64,000 bases of DNA, from NCBI RefSeq assembly GCF_014638275.1, contig NZ_BMFJ01000002.1:62001-126000 (forward strand), read 5' to 3'. This DNA comes from Primorskyibacter flagellatus (GTDB lineage: Bacteria > Pseudomonadota > Alphaproteobacteria > Rhodobacterales > Rhodobacteraceae). Below are positions 37,580 to 45,105 of this stretch, piece by piece. The stretch's first letter is position 1; each line of letters opens with the position of its first letter. The notes beneath the pieces were generated by a model. It worked only from the letters and a program-made list of their open reading frames with translations, did not search any database and was not told the DNA's origin. Both the position numbers and the translations under genes were made by a program.

Positions 37580-39034
37580 ATGAAGACCGTCCGCCTGCCC
37601 CTGACCGGAACCGACACCGCCTGGCGGGAGGCCGCGCGCGCGCATGTTGCCGCCGGGACGCCGCCGGCGGACCTGCTCTGGACCCGCGGAGAGGCGCCGC
37701 AGTCCGACCTTTTCGCCGCCCCCGACATGGCCCCCGTGAGCGGCGCCGACATCACCGTGCCCAGGGCCTTCGTTGACCTTGCCCGCACGGTCTGCTGGCA
37801 TGCCGACCCGGAGCGCTTCGCCCGGCTCTACGCCTTCCTGTGGCGGCTGCGCGACCGCCCCGCCCTGATGCGCGACACCGCCGACCCGGACCTGACCCGC
37901 CTGCGGGGCATGGAAAAGAACGTGCGCCGCTGCGCCCACAAGATGAAGGCCTTCGTCCGGTTTCGCGACATCGCGCCAGGCGGAACGGGCCGCCGCCGCT
38001 TTGCCGCGTGGTTCGAACCCACCCATTTCACGCTGGAGCCGACCGCGCCCTTCTTTGCCCGCCGCTTTGCCGACATGGACTGGGTCATCGCCACGCCGGA
38101 CCTGACCGCCAGGCACGAGGGCGGCCGCATCACCTTCGCCCCCGGCCAGCCGAAACCGGACCTGCCCGAGGATGCCGCAGAGGGGCTGTGGGAGACCTAC
38201 TTCTGCAACATCTTCAACCCCGCGCGCGTGAAGGTGCAGGCGATGACGTCCGAGATGCCGCGCAAATACTGGAAGAACATGCCCGAGGCGAAGCATATCC
38301 CCGCCCTCATAGCCGGGGCGGAGGCCCGCGTGCGCGAGATGGCCGCCGCCGCCCCCGCGCTTGCCCCCGCCCATGCGGCGCGGGTGCTGGACCGGCTGCA
38401 TGGCCCGGACACGCTGGAAGACCTAAGCTTTGCCGCCCTGCGCGCGCGGGCGGAGGACGAGAGCCGGACCCTGCGCGACGGGTATGGTCGCATCGTTCTG
38501 GGCGAGGGCCCGGAGGATGCCCCACTGATGATCGTCGGCGAACAGCCCGGTGACGAGGAGGACCGGCAGGGCCGCCCCTTCGTCGGCCCCGCCGGCCAGC
38601 TGTTCGACCGGGTCGCGGAAGGCGCAGGGCTGGACCGGCGCGACGCCTACGTGACCAATGCGGTCAAGCAGTTCAGGTACCGGATGAAGGGCAAGCGGCG
38701 GCTGCACATGCCGCCCAACCGGACGGAGATCGAACATGGCAGATGGTGGCTGGAGACGGAGATCCGGCTGGTGACGCCCCGCCTGATCCTGGCCATGGGG
38801 GCCACGGCGGCGCAGGCCCTGACCGGCACGCGCGAAGGGCTTCTGAAGCGGCGCGGCCAGGTGGAGGACACGCCCTACGGGCCGGTCTTCATCACGGTGC
38901 ACCCGGCCTGGATCCTGCGGTTGCGGGACGCGGCGGAGCGGGAGGCGGGAGAGGCGACCCTTCGCGCGGACCTCTCGGCCGTCGCCCGGCTGCACGCGGC
39001 GGCCATCCAGCCGCCGCCGTCGCCGCGCCACTGA
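37580..39034 (+). CDS. DUF4130 plus UdgX-type uracil-DNA glycosylase fusion
   Basis: 484 residues. DUF4130 occupies about 65-250 (MEKNVRRCAHKMKAFVRFRD, WFEPTHFTLEPTAPFFARRF, WETYFCNIFNPARVKVQ). A family-4-like UDG domain occupies about 300-475. Motif A is GEQPGDEEDRQGRPFVGPAG (from 320). KRRLH at 372-376 is the UdgX hallmark loop, whose His forms a covalent bond with the sugar after uracil release. HPAWILR at 441-447 is motif 2. N-terminal QSDLF (41-45) in a flexible linker resembles a sliding-clamp motif. It should bind and cross-link uracil in DNA. The role of DUF4130 and of the radical SAM partner is not established. No obvious strong ribosome binding site; probably co-transcribed with the upstream gene. 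Confidence 0.9.
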   Translation: MKTVRLPLTGTDTAWREAARAHVAAGTPPADLLWTRGEAPQSDLFAAPDMAPVSGADITVPRAFVDLARTVCWHADPERFARLYAFLWRLRDRPALMRDTADPDLTRLRGMEKNVRRCAHKMKAFVRFRDIAPGGTGRRRFAAWFEPTHFTLEPTAPFFARRFADMDWVIATPDLTARHEGGRITFAPGQPKPDLPEDAAEGLWETYFCNIFNPARVKVQAMTSEMPRKYWKNMPEAKHIPALIAGAEARVREMAAAAPALAPAHAARVLDRLHGPDTLEDLSFAALRARAEDESRTLRDGYGRIVLGEGPEDAPLMIVGEQPGDEEDRQGRPFVGPAGQLFDRVAEGAGLDRRDAYVTNAVKQFRYRMKGKRRLHMPPNRTEIEHGRWWLETEIRLVTPRLILAMGATAAQALTGTREGLLKRRGQVEDTPYGPVFITVHPAWILRLRDAAEREAGEATLRADLSAVARLHAAAIQPPPSPRH

Positions 39035-39100
39035 TCCGATTGAACGGCGACGGCATTTGCCGATACGCTGGCCGGAGTTGTGAATTGGGACGAGTCGGGA

Positions 39101-39613
39101 ATGAAACGGGTCTATCTGGTTTTCTCCAAGGAATTCAGCGATGAGCTGGCCGACCGCCCCGGCCGATCGAAATTGGAGAAGGAACGCGCCGCAATTCCGC
39201 GCATGGCGATGGAGCGAATTGCACTGCGCGCGCAATCCGACCTGTATTACAGACCCGGAACCTCCCATCTGCGCGCGGACCTGCTGGAGGAGCCCGTTTC
39301 CACCAGGCAACTGTATCGCCCCGCCAGCCTGTCCGCCCTGCTGATGAGCGTCGACCGGGTTGTCAGGATGCCCCCGGCCAGCCGGTTTCATCGCCTGTCG
39401 CCCGCCGGCTACCTCGCGCAGTTCACCTTTCCGCGCGTCGGATGGTCGGTGCTGGCGGGATATGACGAACCGAAGGAAAAGCCGGTGCTGGTCTTTCTCG
39501 ACACCCATGTCACCGCGGGCATGGCGATGCAGACCGAAGCCGCGGCCCGGAGTCCTGTGGAGTTCGACCGCGCCTATGCCATTGCCCAGGCCATCGCCCG
39601 CCGCGTGCCTTGA
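39101..39613 (+). CDS. Hypothetical protein, first gene of an XRE cluster
   Basis: 170 residues, no recognised domain, no signal peptide or membrane helix. Mixed charged and hydrophobic composition (VYLVFSKEFSDEL at the N-terminus, VGWSVLAGYDEPKEKPVLVFLDTHVT near the C-terminus) suggests an alpha/beta cytoplasmic protein. ATG 39101 is chosen; a GTG at 39080 in frame would add seven residues, and neither has a convincing Shine-Dalgarno. It is followed after 55 nt by an XRE regulator and a small membrane protein, an arrangement like toxin-antitoxin or other addictive modules, but no toxin fold can be named. Confidence 0.6.
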   Translation: MKRVYLVFSKEFSDELADRPGRSKLEKERAAIPRMAMERIALRAQSDLYYRPGTSHLRADLLEEPVSTRQLYRPASLSALLMSVDRVVRMPPASRFHRLSPAGYLAQFTFPRVGWSVLAGYDEPKEKPVLVFLDTHVTAGMAMQTEAAARSPVEFDRAYAIAQAIARRVP

Positions 39614-39634
39614 CTTCCGCCCTCCGCCGCTCTA

Positions 39635-39658
39635 GGTGTTGTTGCAGAGACCAACACC
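39635..39658. promoter_or_regulatory. Inverted repeat before the XRE gene
   Basis: ggtgttg (39635-39641) and caacacc (39652-39658) are perfect inverted arms around a 10-nt centre, ending 10 nt before the XRE start. This is the right place for autoregulation by the encoded HTH protein. Confidence 0.5.
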
Positions 39659-39668
39659 GAGGTGGAAC

Positions 39669-40064
39669 ATGAGTGCCCCCGAAGCAAGCCCGCGCGAAGC
39701 CGGACCGAAGGCCGGTGCCAGCCCCCGGAAGGACCGGCGCAGGAACTGGACATCGCCGGAGCAGCAGGAACCGGCGGACCTGAAGCGCCACGCGGTCGAT
39801 GACCTGAGCCAGGACGCCCGCAAGGCCGTGCTGTCGATGGCCGGGAAGGAGATCGCGTCGCAGCTCGGATCGCGCATCCTGCTTGAGATGCTGGCGGAGT
39901 CGGGGAAATCCATGCGCGCGGTGGCCAAGGAGTCGGGCTTCGACGTGTCGGTTCTGTCCAACATCGCGAACGGCCGCCGGGCGAGCGGGCCGGACCTGTG
40001 GACGCTGGTGGCGCTGGCGGAATCCATGGGCCTTGACCTGCACCTGAGCTTCACCCGGCAATGA
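39669..40064 (+). CDS. XRE family helix-turn-helix protein
   Basis: 131 residues. The first 50 are polar and probably disordered. The HTH_3/XRE fold is at about 68-125 (LLEMLAESGKSMRAVAKESG, FDVSVLSNIANGRRASGPDL). It is a likely DNA-binding repressor or antitoxin-like component. ATG 39669 follows gaggtgg. Its TGA stop overlaps the next gene as ATGA. Confidence 0.8.
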   Translation: MSAPEASPREAGPKAGASPRKDRRRNWTSPEQQEPADLKRHAVDDLSQDARKAVLSMAGKEIASQLGSRILLEMLAESGKSMRAVAKESGFDVSVLSNIANGRRASGPDLWTLVALAESMGLDLHLSFTRQ

Positions 40065-40363
40065 CCACGACCGAGGGCGTGCTGCTGCTGTCGGCGGCGC
40101 TGGTCGCCCTGCCCTCGCTCCGCGGTGCGGGACGTGTCCTGTGGGCGCGCTGGAACGACAGGCGCGCGCTTCGCCTGGAGGCCGGGCTGGACCGGATGAC
40201 CGGCCAGCCCCGGCGGATCGCGGAGGCCCGGATCGCGCATCTGCGAAACCACGCCCACGACCTGATCGAGTTCGGATCGCTTGTGCCGACCTGGGCGGTT
40301 CTGAGCGCCGTCGCGGGCATCGCGCTGAACCTTCTGGCCCGCGCCCTGCCCCTGTTCTGCTGA
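40061..40363 (+). CDS. Small membrane protein, last gene of XRE cluster
   Basis: 100 residues. A hydrophobic helix at the N-terminus (GVLLLSAALVALPSL) and another at the C-terminus (WAVLSAVAGIALNLLARAL) flank a basic, Arg-rich cytoplasmic or periplasmic middle. No family recognised. It overlaps the XRE stop by 4 nt, so the two are translationally coupled. Confidence 0.7.
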   Translation: MTTTEGVLLLSAALVALPSLRGAGRVLWARWNDRRALRLEAGLDRMTGQPRRIAEARIAHLRNHAHDLIEFGSLVPTWAVLSAVAGIALNLLARALPLFC

Positions 40364-40387
40364 TCCGACCTGACGGCCGACCAACGC

Positions 40388-40416
40388 AAAGGGGCCGCAC
40401 CCTGCGGCGCGGCCCC
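40388..40416 (-). terminator. Terminator after rpsD
   Basis: Stem ggggccgc (40391-40398) / gcggcccc (40409-40416); on the minus strand it is followed by three T residues. It also lies just after the convergent small membrane protein gene. Confidence 0.65.
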
Positions 40417-40439
40417 TGCATGCAACCGATCCGGAAGGA

Positions 40440-41060
40440 TCAGTTCTGTGCGTAGTATTCGATAACCAGGTTCGGTTCCATGATGACCGGGTACGGCACG
40501 TCCGACAGGCCCGGCGTGCGCACGAAGGTCGCGGTCATCTTGGAGTGGTCGACTTCCAGGTAATCCGGAACGTCACGCTCGGCCAGCTGGACGGCTTCGA
40601 GCAGGACGGCGAGCTGCTTGGACTTCTCGCGGACCTCGACCACATCGCCTTCCTTCACGCGGTAGGAGGGGATGTTGACGCGCTTGCCGTTCACCAGGAC
40701 ATGGCCGTGGTTCACGAACTGGCGGGCCGCGAAGACGGTCGCGACGAACTTGGCGCGGTAGACGACGGCGTCGAGGCGGCGCTCGAGCAGGCCGATCAGG
40801 TTTTCGCCGGTGTCACCCTTGAAGCGGGCGGCGTCGCCGTAGATGCGCTTGAACTGCTTTTCGGTCAGGTCGCCGTAGTAGCCCTTGAGCTTCTGCTTGG
40901 CGCGAAGCTGCAGGCCGAAGTCGGACATCTTGCCCTTGCGGCGCTGGCCGTGCTGGCCGGGGCCGTATTCGCGGCGGTTGACCGGGGACTTCGGGCGGCC
41001 CCAGATGTTTTCGCCCATGCGGCGGTCGATCTTGTACTTGGCAGACGTGCGTTTGGTCAC
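40440..41060 (-). CDS. rpsD: 30S ribosomal protein S4
   Basis: 206 residues, standard length. [20 protein letters not shown] at the N-terminus is typical for alphaproteobacteria. The S4 RNA-binding domain ([40 protein letters not shown]) and C-terminal [16 protein letters not shown] are intact. It is a primary 16S rRNA-binding protein. The start is GTG 41060 with aaggag upstream; the longer open frame is not real. It stands outside any ribosomal operon, as is usual in this group. Confidence 0.98.
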   Translation of the reverse strand: MTKRTSAKYKIDRRMGENIWGRPKSPVNRREYGPGQHGQRRKGKMSDFGLQLRAKQKLKGYYGDLTEKQFKRIYGDAARFKGDTGENLIGLLERRLDAVVYRAKFVATVFAARQFVNHGHVLVNGKRVNIPSYRVKEGDVVEVREKSKQLAVLLEAVQLAERDVPDYLEVDHSKMTATFVRTPGLSDVPYPVIMEPNLVIEYYAQN

Positions 41061-41324
41061 GGCTGATCTCCTTTCAATTCTGGCTCCGCGACTTTTCCGA
41101 AAACCGGTGCCCACTTTTCGGGTCTCGGACGCCTCTGCGACGCCTTTGATCCCCGGTGCGCGGGTCCGGGCCGGATCAGCCTCGGATGGAAAGGGCGTTG
41201 TCCTCTGGGGCGAACCCCCGACAGGCATCCCCTTGCGGGGGCCACCAACACCAATGAAGCCGCGCTTATACGCCCCGCCGGGACGGAGTCAACCACCCGG
41301 TTTGCCCGCCGCGCAAATCCCGGC

Positions 41325-42362
41325 TCAGGCGGCGTGGCGCAGGATCGCGGCTTCGGGCCGCGTCAGGTTGCGGCGGACGAACTGGCCGTAGGAGAAGGGA
41401 TCCGTCTCCAGCCCCGGCAGGCCGGAGAGCAGGCGGGCGCGGTCCCCCTCCGTCAGGGCGGAGAGCGCGGCGTTGGCGGGATGGAAGCTTTCGCATTCGA
41501 CCCGGTTGGCCCAGATCACCTGATGCGCGGGCAGGAGCAGGTGGTGATAGGTCACCTCGCGCAGGGTCATGTCCTGCACCACCGCGCGCCCGTCGGTCAG
41601 GTCGCGCGCCCGCACCAGCACCTCGGGCGTGTTGAACAGCGCCAGCGCCGCCGCCCCCGTCACCAGCAGGCGGTGGCCCGGAGAGACCAGGAGCTCCCCG
41701 TCCGGGCAGTCCGTCCCGAAGGCACCGGCCCGGATGCGTACCGGGCGCAGGTCCGGCTCCGCGAACAGCCTTGCGCCGCTGACATGGCGCGCCCCGGCCC
41801 AGAGCACCGGCTGCGGACCGTTGTCGCGGGTCAGAATGTGGTCGCCCTCGGCCAGGTCCTCGACCGCGACGGGGCCGTAGGCGGTGGCGATGCGGGTGCC
41901 CGGCGTGAAGCAGATCATGCCCGCCCCGGTGTCGGGACGCGCCCGCGCCGCCCGGTGACGCACGATCCAGAGGTCCCGACCCTGCGGCGGCAGATCGTCG
42001 AGGAACATCACCAGCGGCGCCGCACCGTCCAGCGCGATAAGCGTCGCGAGGAAGCGCTGCCGCCCGTCGGTCAGGACAAAGCTGCCATCGGTTTCGGCAT
42101 CCTCCTCCGGTTCCGGCGCGGGGGTGCCGTGCCCGGTTCCGATCAGCCGCCGGACCTTGCGCGCGGCGCGGCGGTGCAGGTCGCGCTCCGCCTCCGCCCG
42201 GTCGAGCCTGAGCACGCCGCTTGGCCCGTCGACCTGCACCGCCTCGCCGTGCCAGGCCCAGGTGGAACCGTTGCGGATCGACTCCGGCCCCGCGCCCGAA
42301 AGCCCGTCCAGTTCCGTCTGCGACCATGAGAGTACGAACGTGCCCAGAAAGCCCGTTGCCAT
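41325..42362 (-). CDS. Hint domain protein (hedgehog/intein-type autoprocessing)
   Basis: 345 residues. Residues 149-300 form a Hint module: the block A cysteine C151 in MICFTPGTRIATAYGPVAVE, DLAEGDHILTRD, and the block B His230 in VSPGHRLLV. There is no C-terminal His-Asn splice junction, so N-terminal autocleavage or transfer rather than protein splicing is expected. The 150 residues before C151 have no recognised domain and would be the released part. No signal peptide. This architecture is widespread and multi-copy in roseobacters; its physiological role is unknown. ATG 42362 is clean. Confidence 0.85.
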   Translation of the reverse strand: MATGFLGTFVLSWSQTELDGLSGAGPESIRNGSTWAWHGEAVQVDGPSGVLRLDRAEAERDLHRRAARKVRRLIGTGHGTPAPEPEEDAETDGSFVLTDGRQRFLATLIALDGAAPLVMFLDDLPPQGRDLWIVRHRAARARPDTGAGMICFTPGTRIATAYGPVAVEDLAEGDHILTRDNGPQPVLWAGARHVSGARLFAEPDLRPVRIRAGAFGTDCPDGELLVSPGHRLLVTGAAALALFNTPEVLVRARDLTDGRAVVQDMTLREVTYHHLLLPAHQVIWANRVECESFHPANAALSALTEGDRARLLSGLPGLETDPFSYGQFVRRNLTRPEAAILRHAA

Positions 42363-42601
42363 GCCTGTGATTGCCTTCCCGCTCGGTGCCCGTGTTGTCC
42401 GGCTCTTGTGGCCGGTTGATTGTTGCCGGGAAGGATAGCAGAGATGCGGCCCTGCGGAAAGGGTCCGGGATCGCGGGGGATTGGTGCCGGCGCCCCGGTG
42501 ATCCGGGGAGGATGAACTGGGGAGGTCGCCCCCGGAGCCGGCACGTCGCCCTTGGCCTCGCCCCGTCGTCAGACCCGCAGGCGCGGCCTCGGCCTCGCGG
42601 C

Positions 42602-42671
42602 GTCATCCGCGGATTTGATCCGGGGATTTCTCCCGGCGGCGGAAGATCCTCGGATCAAGTCCGAGGATGAC
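42602..42671. repeat. Inverted pair of palindromic (REP/BIME-like) repeats
   Basis: The arm 42602-42629 (gtcatccgcggatttgatcc and on) is the imperfect complement of 42644-42671 (agatcctcggatcaagtccg and on). Each arm is itself partly palindromic around ggatcaagtcc. A second pair occurs at 46158-46237. Confidence 0.7.
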
Positions 42672-42772
42672 GGGCCGCAGGATGACAGACCGCAGGGTGA
42701 CGGGCCGCAGGATGACGGGCCGAAGGATGGCGGGGTGCAGGGTGACGGGGTGCAGAAAGACGGGCCGCCTGC
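42668..42772. repeat. 15-bp tandem repeat array
   Basis: Six units plus a seventh divergent one; consensus tgacgggccgcagga, starting at 42668, 42683, 42698, 42713, 42728, 42743 and 42758. It overlaps the end of the palindromic pair, so it probably grew from it, and stops about 50 bp from the 3' end of the LpxR-like gene. There are no spacers, so it is not a CRISPR. Confidence 0.85.
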
Positions 42773-42824
42773 GGGCGGGGGAGGTCGCGGTACCGGCGCC
42801 TCCCGGCCCCGCCACGCCCCCTGC

Positions 42825-43745
42825 TCAGAACCGGAAGTCGATCCGCAGGGCGCCGACGAACTGCCCCTCGCGCTGGCCCTGGAACTCCGGTCCCAGCCAG
42901 GTAAGGCCGTAGAAGCCGCGGAACCGGTCGCCCTGCCAGTGCACCCCGGCCCGCGCCCGCGTCCGAAAATCGGTGAGCCGGTTGGTCGTGGCGGGCAGGT
43001 AGAGGCTGTCCCAGACCTTCGCCACATCCGCGCCGACGACAAAGCTCCACCCGTTGCCGGCCCCGTCGAGCACGCGGTAGCGATGCCCGGTCACCGGATC
43101 GCGCACCAGCAGCTCCCCCCGCCCCGCCGGTCCGGTCGACAGGTCGAAGCCGAGCCGCGCCATGTTCTCCACCCCCGTCCGGATTTCGGCGAAGGGGCGC
43201 AGCACGGCGGGGCCAAGTGCGTATTCGCGCGCCGCCTCGATCACGCCGGAGGCATGGATGCCGTTGCCGACCTGCCCCGCCAGCACCTGCGGCGAGGCCT
43301 CGTGGTCGAAGAAGGTGATGTCGTGCAGGAAGGCCTGGATGTCCGACAGCCCGGTCTGCGGCCCGGTGATGACCGCATCCGCGCCGAGCGCCATCTGCCA
43401 GCCCGCCCGTTCGAAATGCGTGTGCAGGCCAAGCGACCAGGCCCCGACATAGGGCCGGTCCCCCGCATAGGGCAGGTCGAGCCGGATCGGCGCGATCACC
43501 TCTGCCATGATGCGGAATTCCAGCAGCTCCCCCGCCGTGACGGGCAACTGGCCGGTCCAGTCGGGGCCGAAGACATAGCTGCCCACGACCGACCCGGTCC
43601 GCCAGCGGTCGTAGCGATCCCCGAAGACGTCGTTCACCACCAGCCGCCCGTGCCCGAGATAGCGGTAGGGCCCGCCGGGGCCGCGGTCCTCCGCGAGGGT
43701 GGCGGCGGGCAAGACCAGCATCAGGAGAAGGGCGATAAGGCGCAT
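42825..43745 (-). CDS. LpxR-like (DUF2219) outer-membrane lipid A deacylase family protein
   Basis: 306 residues with a signal peptide (MRLIALLLMLVLPAATLA). The mature part is a run of amphipathic beta strands ending in the outer-membrane-type terminal Phe (GALRIDFRF). N38-D39 in VVNDVFGDRYD match the Asn-Asp pair of LpxR. H-bearing FLHDITFFDHEA and GPQTGLSDIQ fit the second catalytic region. LpxR removes the 3'-acyloxyacyl chain of lipid A with calcium. Activity here is inferred; the usual Thr/Ser region reads RWRTGS. ATG 43745. Confidence 0.8.
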   Translation of the reverse strand: MRLIALLLMLVLPAATLAEDRGPGGPYRYLGHGRLVVNDVFGDRYDRWRTGSVVGSYVFGPDWTGQLPVTAGELLEFRIMAEVIAPIRLDLPYAGDRPYVGAWSLGLHTHFERAGWQMALGADAVITGPQTGLSDIQAFLHDITFFDHEASPQVLAGQVGNGIHASGVIEAAREYALGPAVLRPFAEIRTGVENMARLGFDLSTGPAGRGELLVRDPVTGHRYRVLDGAGNGWSFVVGADVAKVWDSLYLPATTNRLTDFRTRARAGVHWQGDRFRGFYGLTWLGPEFQGQREGQFVGALRIDFRF

Positions 43746-44438
43746 GGGCGGGTCCGGGGATAGGGCGTTTGATCCTGAATAACGCCGCCGCGGCTTCCGC
43801 GCCAAGAGGCCGGGCGACACGCGGCGGGGAGTGTCGCAAATAGGGCGCGCCGGCGGACGGGACGCGGGGAGTGAGGGCGCCGGAGCAGGATGGCCCGGTC
43901 CGGAGGGTGTGGGAACGCGGTGTCAGGTGTCGGGCGACCCTCGGGTAGAGCCCGAGGATGACGGGTCGCGGGCGGCGGAGCGGGTGCCGGGGGGATTAGG
44001 GAGCGCGCTTGCGCAGGTATCTACAGGGAGCCTGTCTGGCTAATCCGCCCCCGAAAAGAACGCCGCCACCTTCGGGCTTGGCCCAAGGGCCATCCACGAC
44101 GGAGCGACGCGGCAGAAGATCCTCGGGTCAGGCCCGAGGATGACGCGGAGACCAGGGAGGCGGGTTTGTCGCGGGAAAGGGAGCGCGTTTAAGCGACCGT
44201 CTGCAGGGTGTCCCCCTGGCAGGTCGCCGCACTCACCAAATAACGCCGTCACCCTCGGGTTTGCCCCGAGGGTCTCCCCGGACGGTGTGACACGGCGGGC
44301 GATCCTCGGGTCGAGCCCGAGGGTGGCGGGTGGAGAAGGACGAGCCCGGGAGCCCCGACCCGAACAGCGCTCCACGCACGACGGCAACCGGAGACCGCCA
44401 CGGCGTTTCCGGCCGGGACAGTCCGTCCGTTCCGGCGG
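43746..44438. other. Intergenic region with diverged 180-bp direct repeat and palindromes
   Basis: No gene is supported over 693 bp. Palindromic elements of the ctcgggtcaagcccgag type occur at 43936-43963, 44118-44144, 44248-44272 and 44301-44327. Two copies of a roughly 150-bp block start at 43999 and 44179 (see separate entry). Confidence 0.65.
43999..44335. repeat. Two diverged direct repeats, period 180-183 bp
   Basis: Both blocks begin ggagcgcg (43999 and 44179) and run through a tctRcaggg segment, ctggc, cgccgYcacc, a ccctcggg palindrome and gatcctcgggtc (44118 and 44301). The spacing changes from 180 to 183 bp within the block, so it is an old tandem duplication with indels. Confidence 0.6.
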
Positions 44439-45002
44439 TCAGCCTAACTGCCGGTCCGCCTCCTCCGGCGGGAGGATGTGGAAGGTGTTCAGGGTCAGGG
44501 ACACAAAGCTGTAATACCCCGTCACCCCGACCAGATCGACCAGCCGGTCCTTGCCGAGCACCTTGATCGTCCGGTCATAGAGCGCGTCCGACACCGCCCG
44601 TGCGGTCTGCGCCTCCAGCACGAATTCATGCACGGCGCGCTCGTCCTCCTCTTCGTAGGGCGGCGGGGTGCCGGTGCGCACGGCCTCGATCACCGCGCCC
44701 GAAAGTCCGGCGGCCTCGGCCATCGGCTTGTGGGCGTACCATTCGAATTCCGATTTCCAGACCTTCGCCGTGGTCAGGATCGCAAGCTCCGTCAGCTTGG
44801 GGCGAAGCGAGGTGCCGAAGCGGATGTAGGTGCCGAGGTCCTGCACCGCGCTTGCCAGTTCCGGCCGGTGGATCCAGAGCGCCAGAGGCCCCCGGACCGC
44901 CTTGCGCGGGCTGTTGAGAAAGGCGTTGTGGGCCTTCTGCTGTGCCTCGGAATACTCTGCCGGATCAGGCGGCATCAGCCGCTGTGCGGGCCAGTCTGTC
45001 AT
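44439..45002 (-). CDS. Carboxymuconolactone decarboxylase family protein
   Basis: 187 residues of the helical CMD/AhpD-like fold: LWIHRPELASAVQDLGTYIR, LTELAILTTAKVWKSEFEWY, then AHKPMAEAAGLSGAVIEAV. The CxxC redox pair of AhpD is absent, so it is not a peroxidase partner; EFEWYAH occupies the active-site helix as in the decarboxylase-like branch. The substrate is unknown. ATG 45002 fits the family N-terminus. It lies 103 nt downstream of the agmatinase-family gene on the same strand. Confidence 0.85.
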   Translation of the reverse strand: MTDWPAQRLMPPDPAEYSEAQQKAHNAFLNSPRKAVRGPLALWIHRPELASAVQDLGTYIRFGTSLRPKLTELAILTTAKVWKSEFEWYAHKPMAEAAGLSGAVIEAVRTGTPPPYEEEDERAVHEFVLEAQTARAVSDALYDRTIKVLGKDRLVDLVGVTGYYSFVSLTLNTFHILPPEEADRQLG

Positions 45003-45105
45003 GGTCTCCTCCCTCCGTGATCTGGGGCGGAGGATGCACCCGGCCCGAGGCGGGGTCAACCACGCAGTAAAGACACTGTCCGACGAGTAGAATTCAGGTT
45101 TCCCG

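Larger units (their letters stand above)
42363..42824. other. Repeat-rich intergenic region
   Basis: Holds no gene. It contains an inverted pair of palindromic repeats (42602-42671) and a 15-bp tandem array (42668-42772) listed separately. Open frames across it encode the DPRIKSEDD-type strings typical of such repeats. Confidence 0.7.

Noticed and set aside
41325-42362. Intein
   Set aside because: The Hint fold is present, but there is no C-terminal His-Asn-Cys/Ser/Thr junction and no host protein split around it.
42668-42772. CRISPR array
   Set aside because: The 15-bp units are directly adjacent with no spacers and no cas genes are present; the same holds for the 23-bp units at 23011-23080.
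42603-42815. Short open frames with LGLDPRI or DPRIKSEDD strings (also near 44040-44387 and 46080-46346)
   Set aside because: These strings are translations of the palindromic repeats and recur in different frames and loci, so they are not genes.
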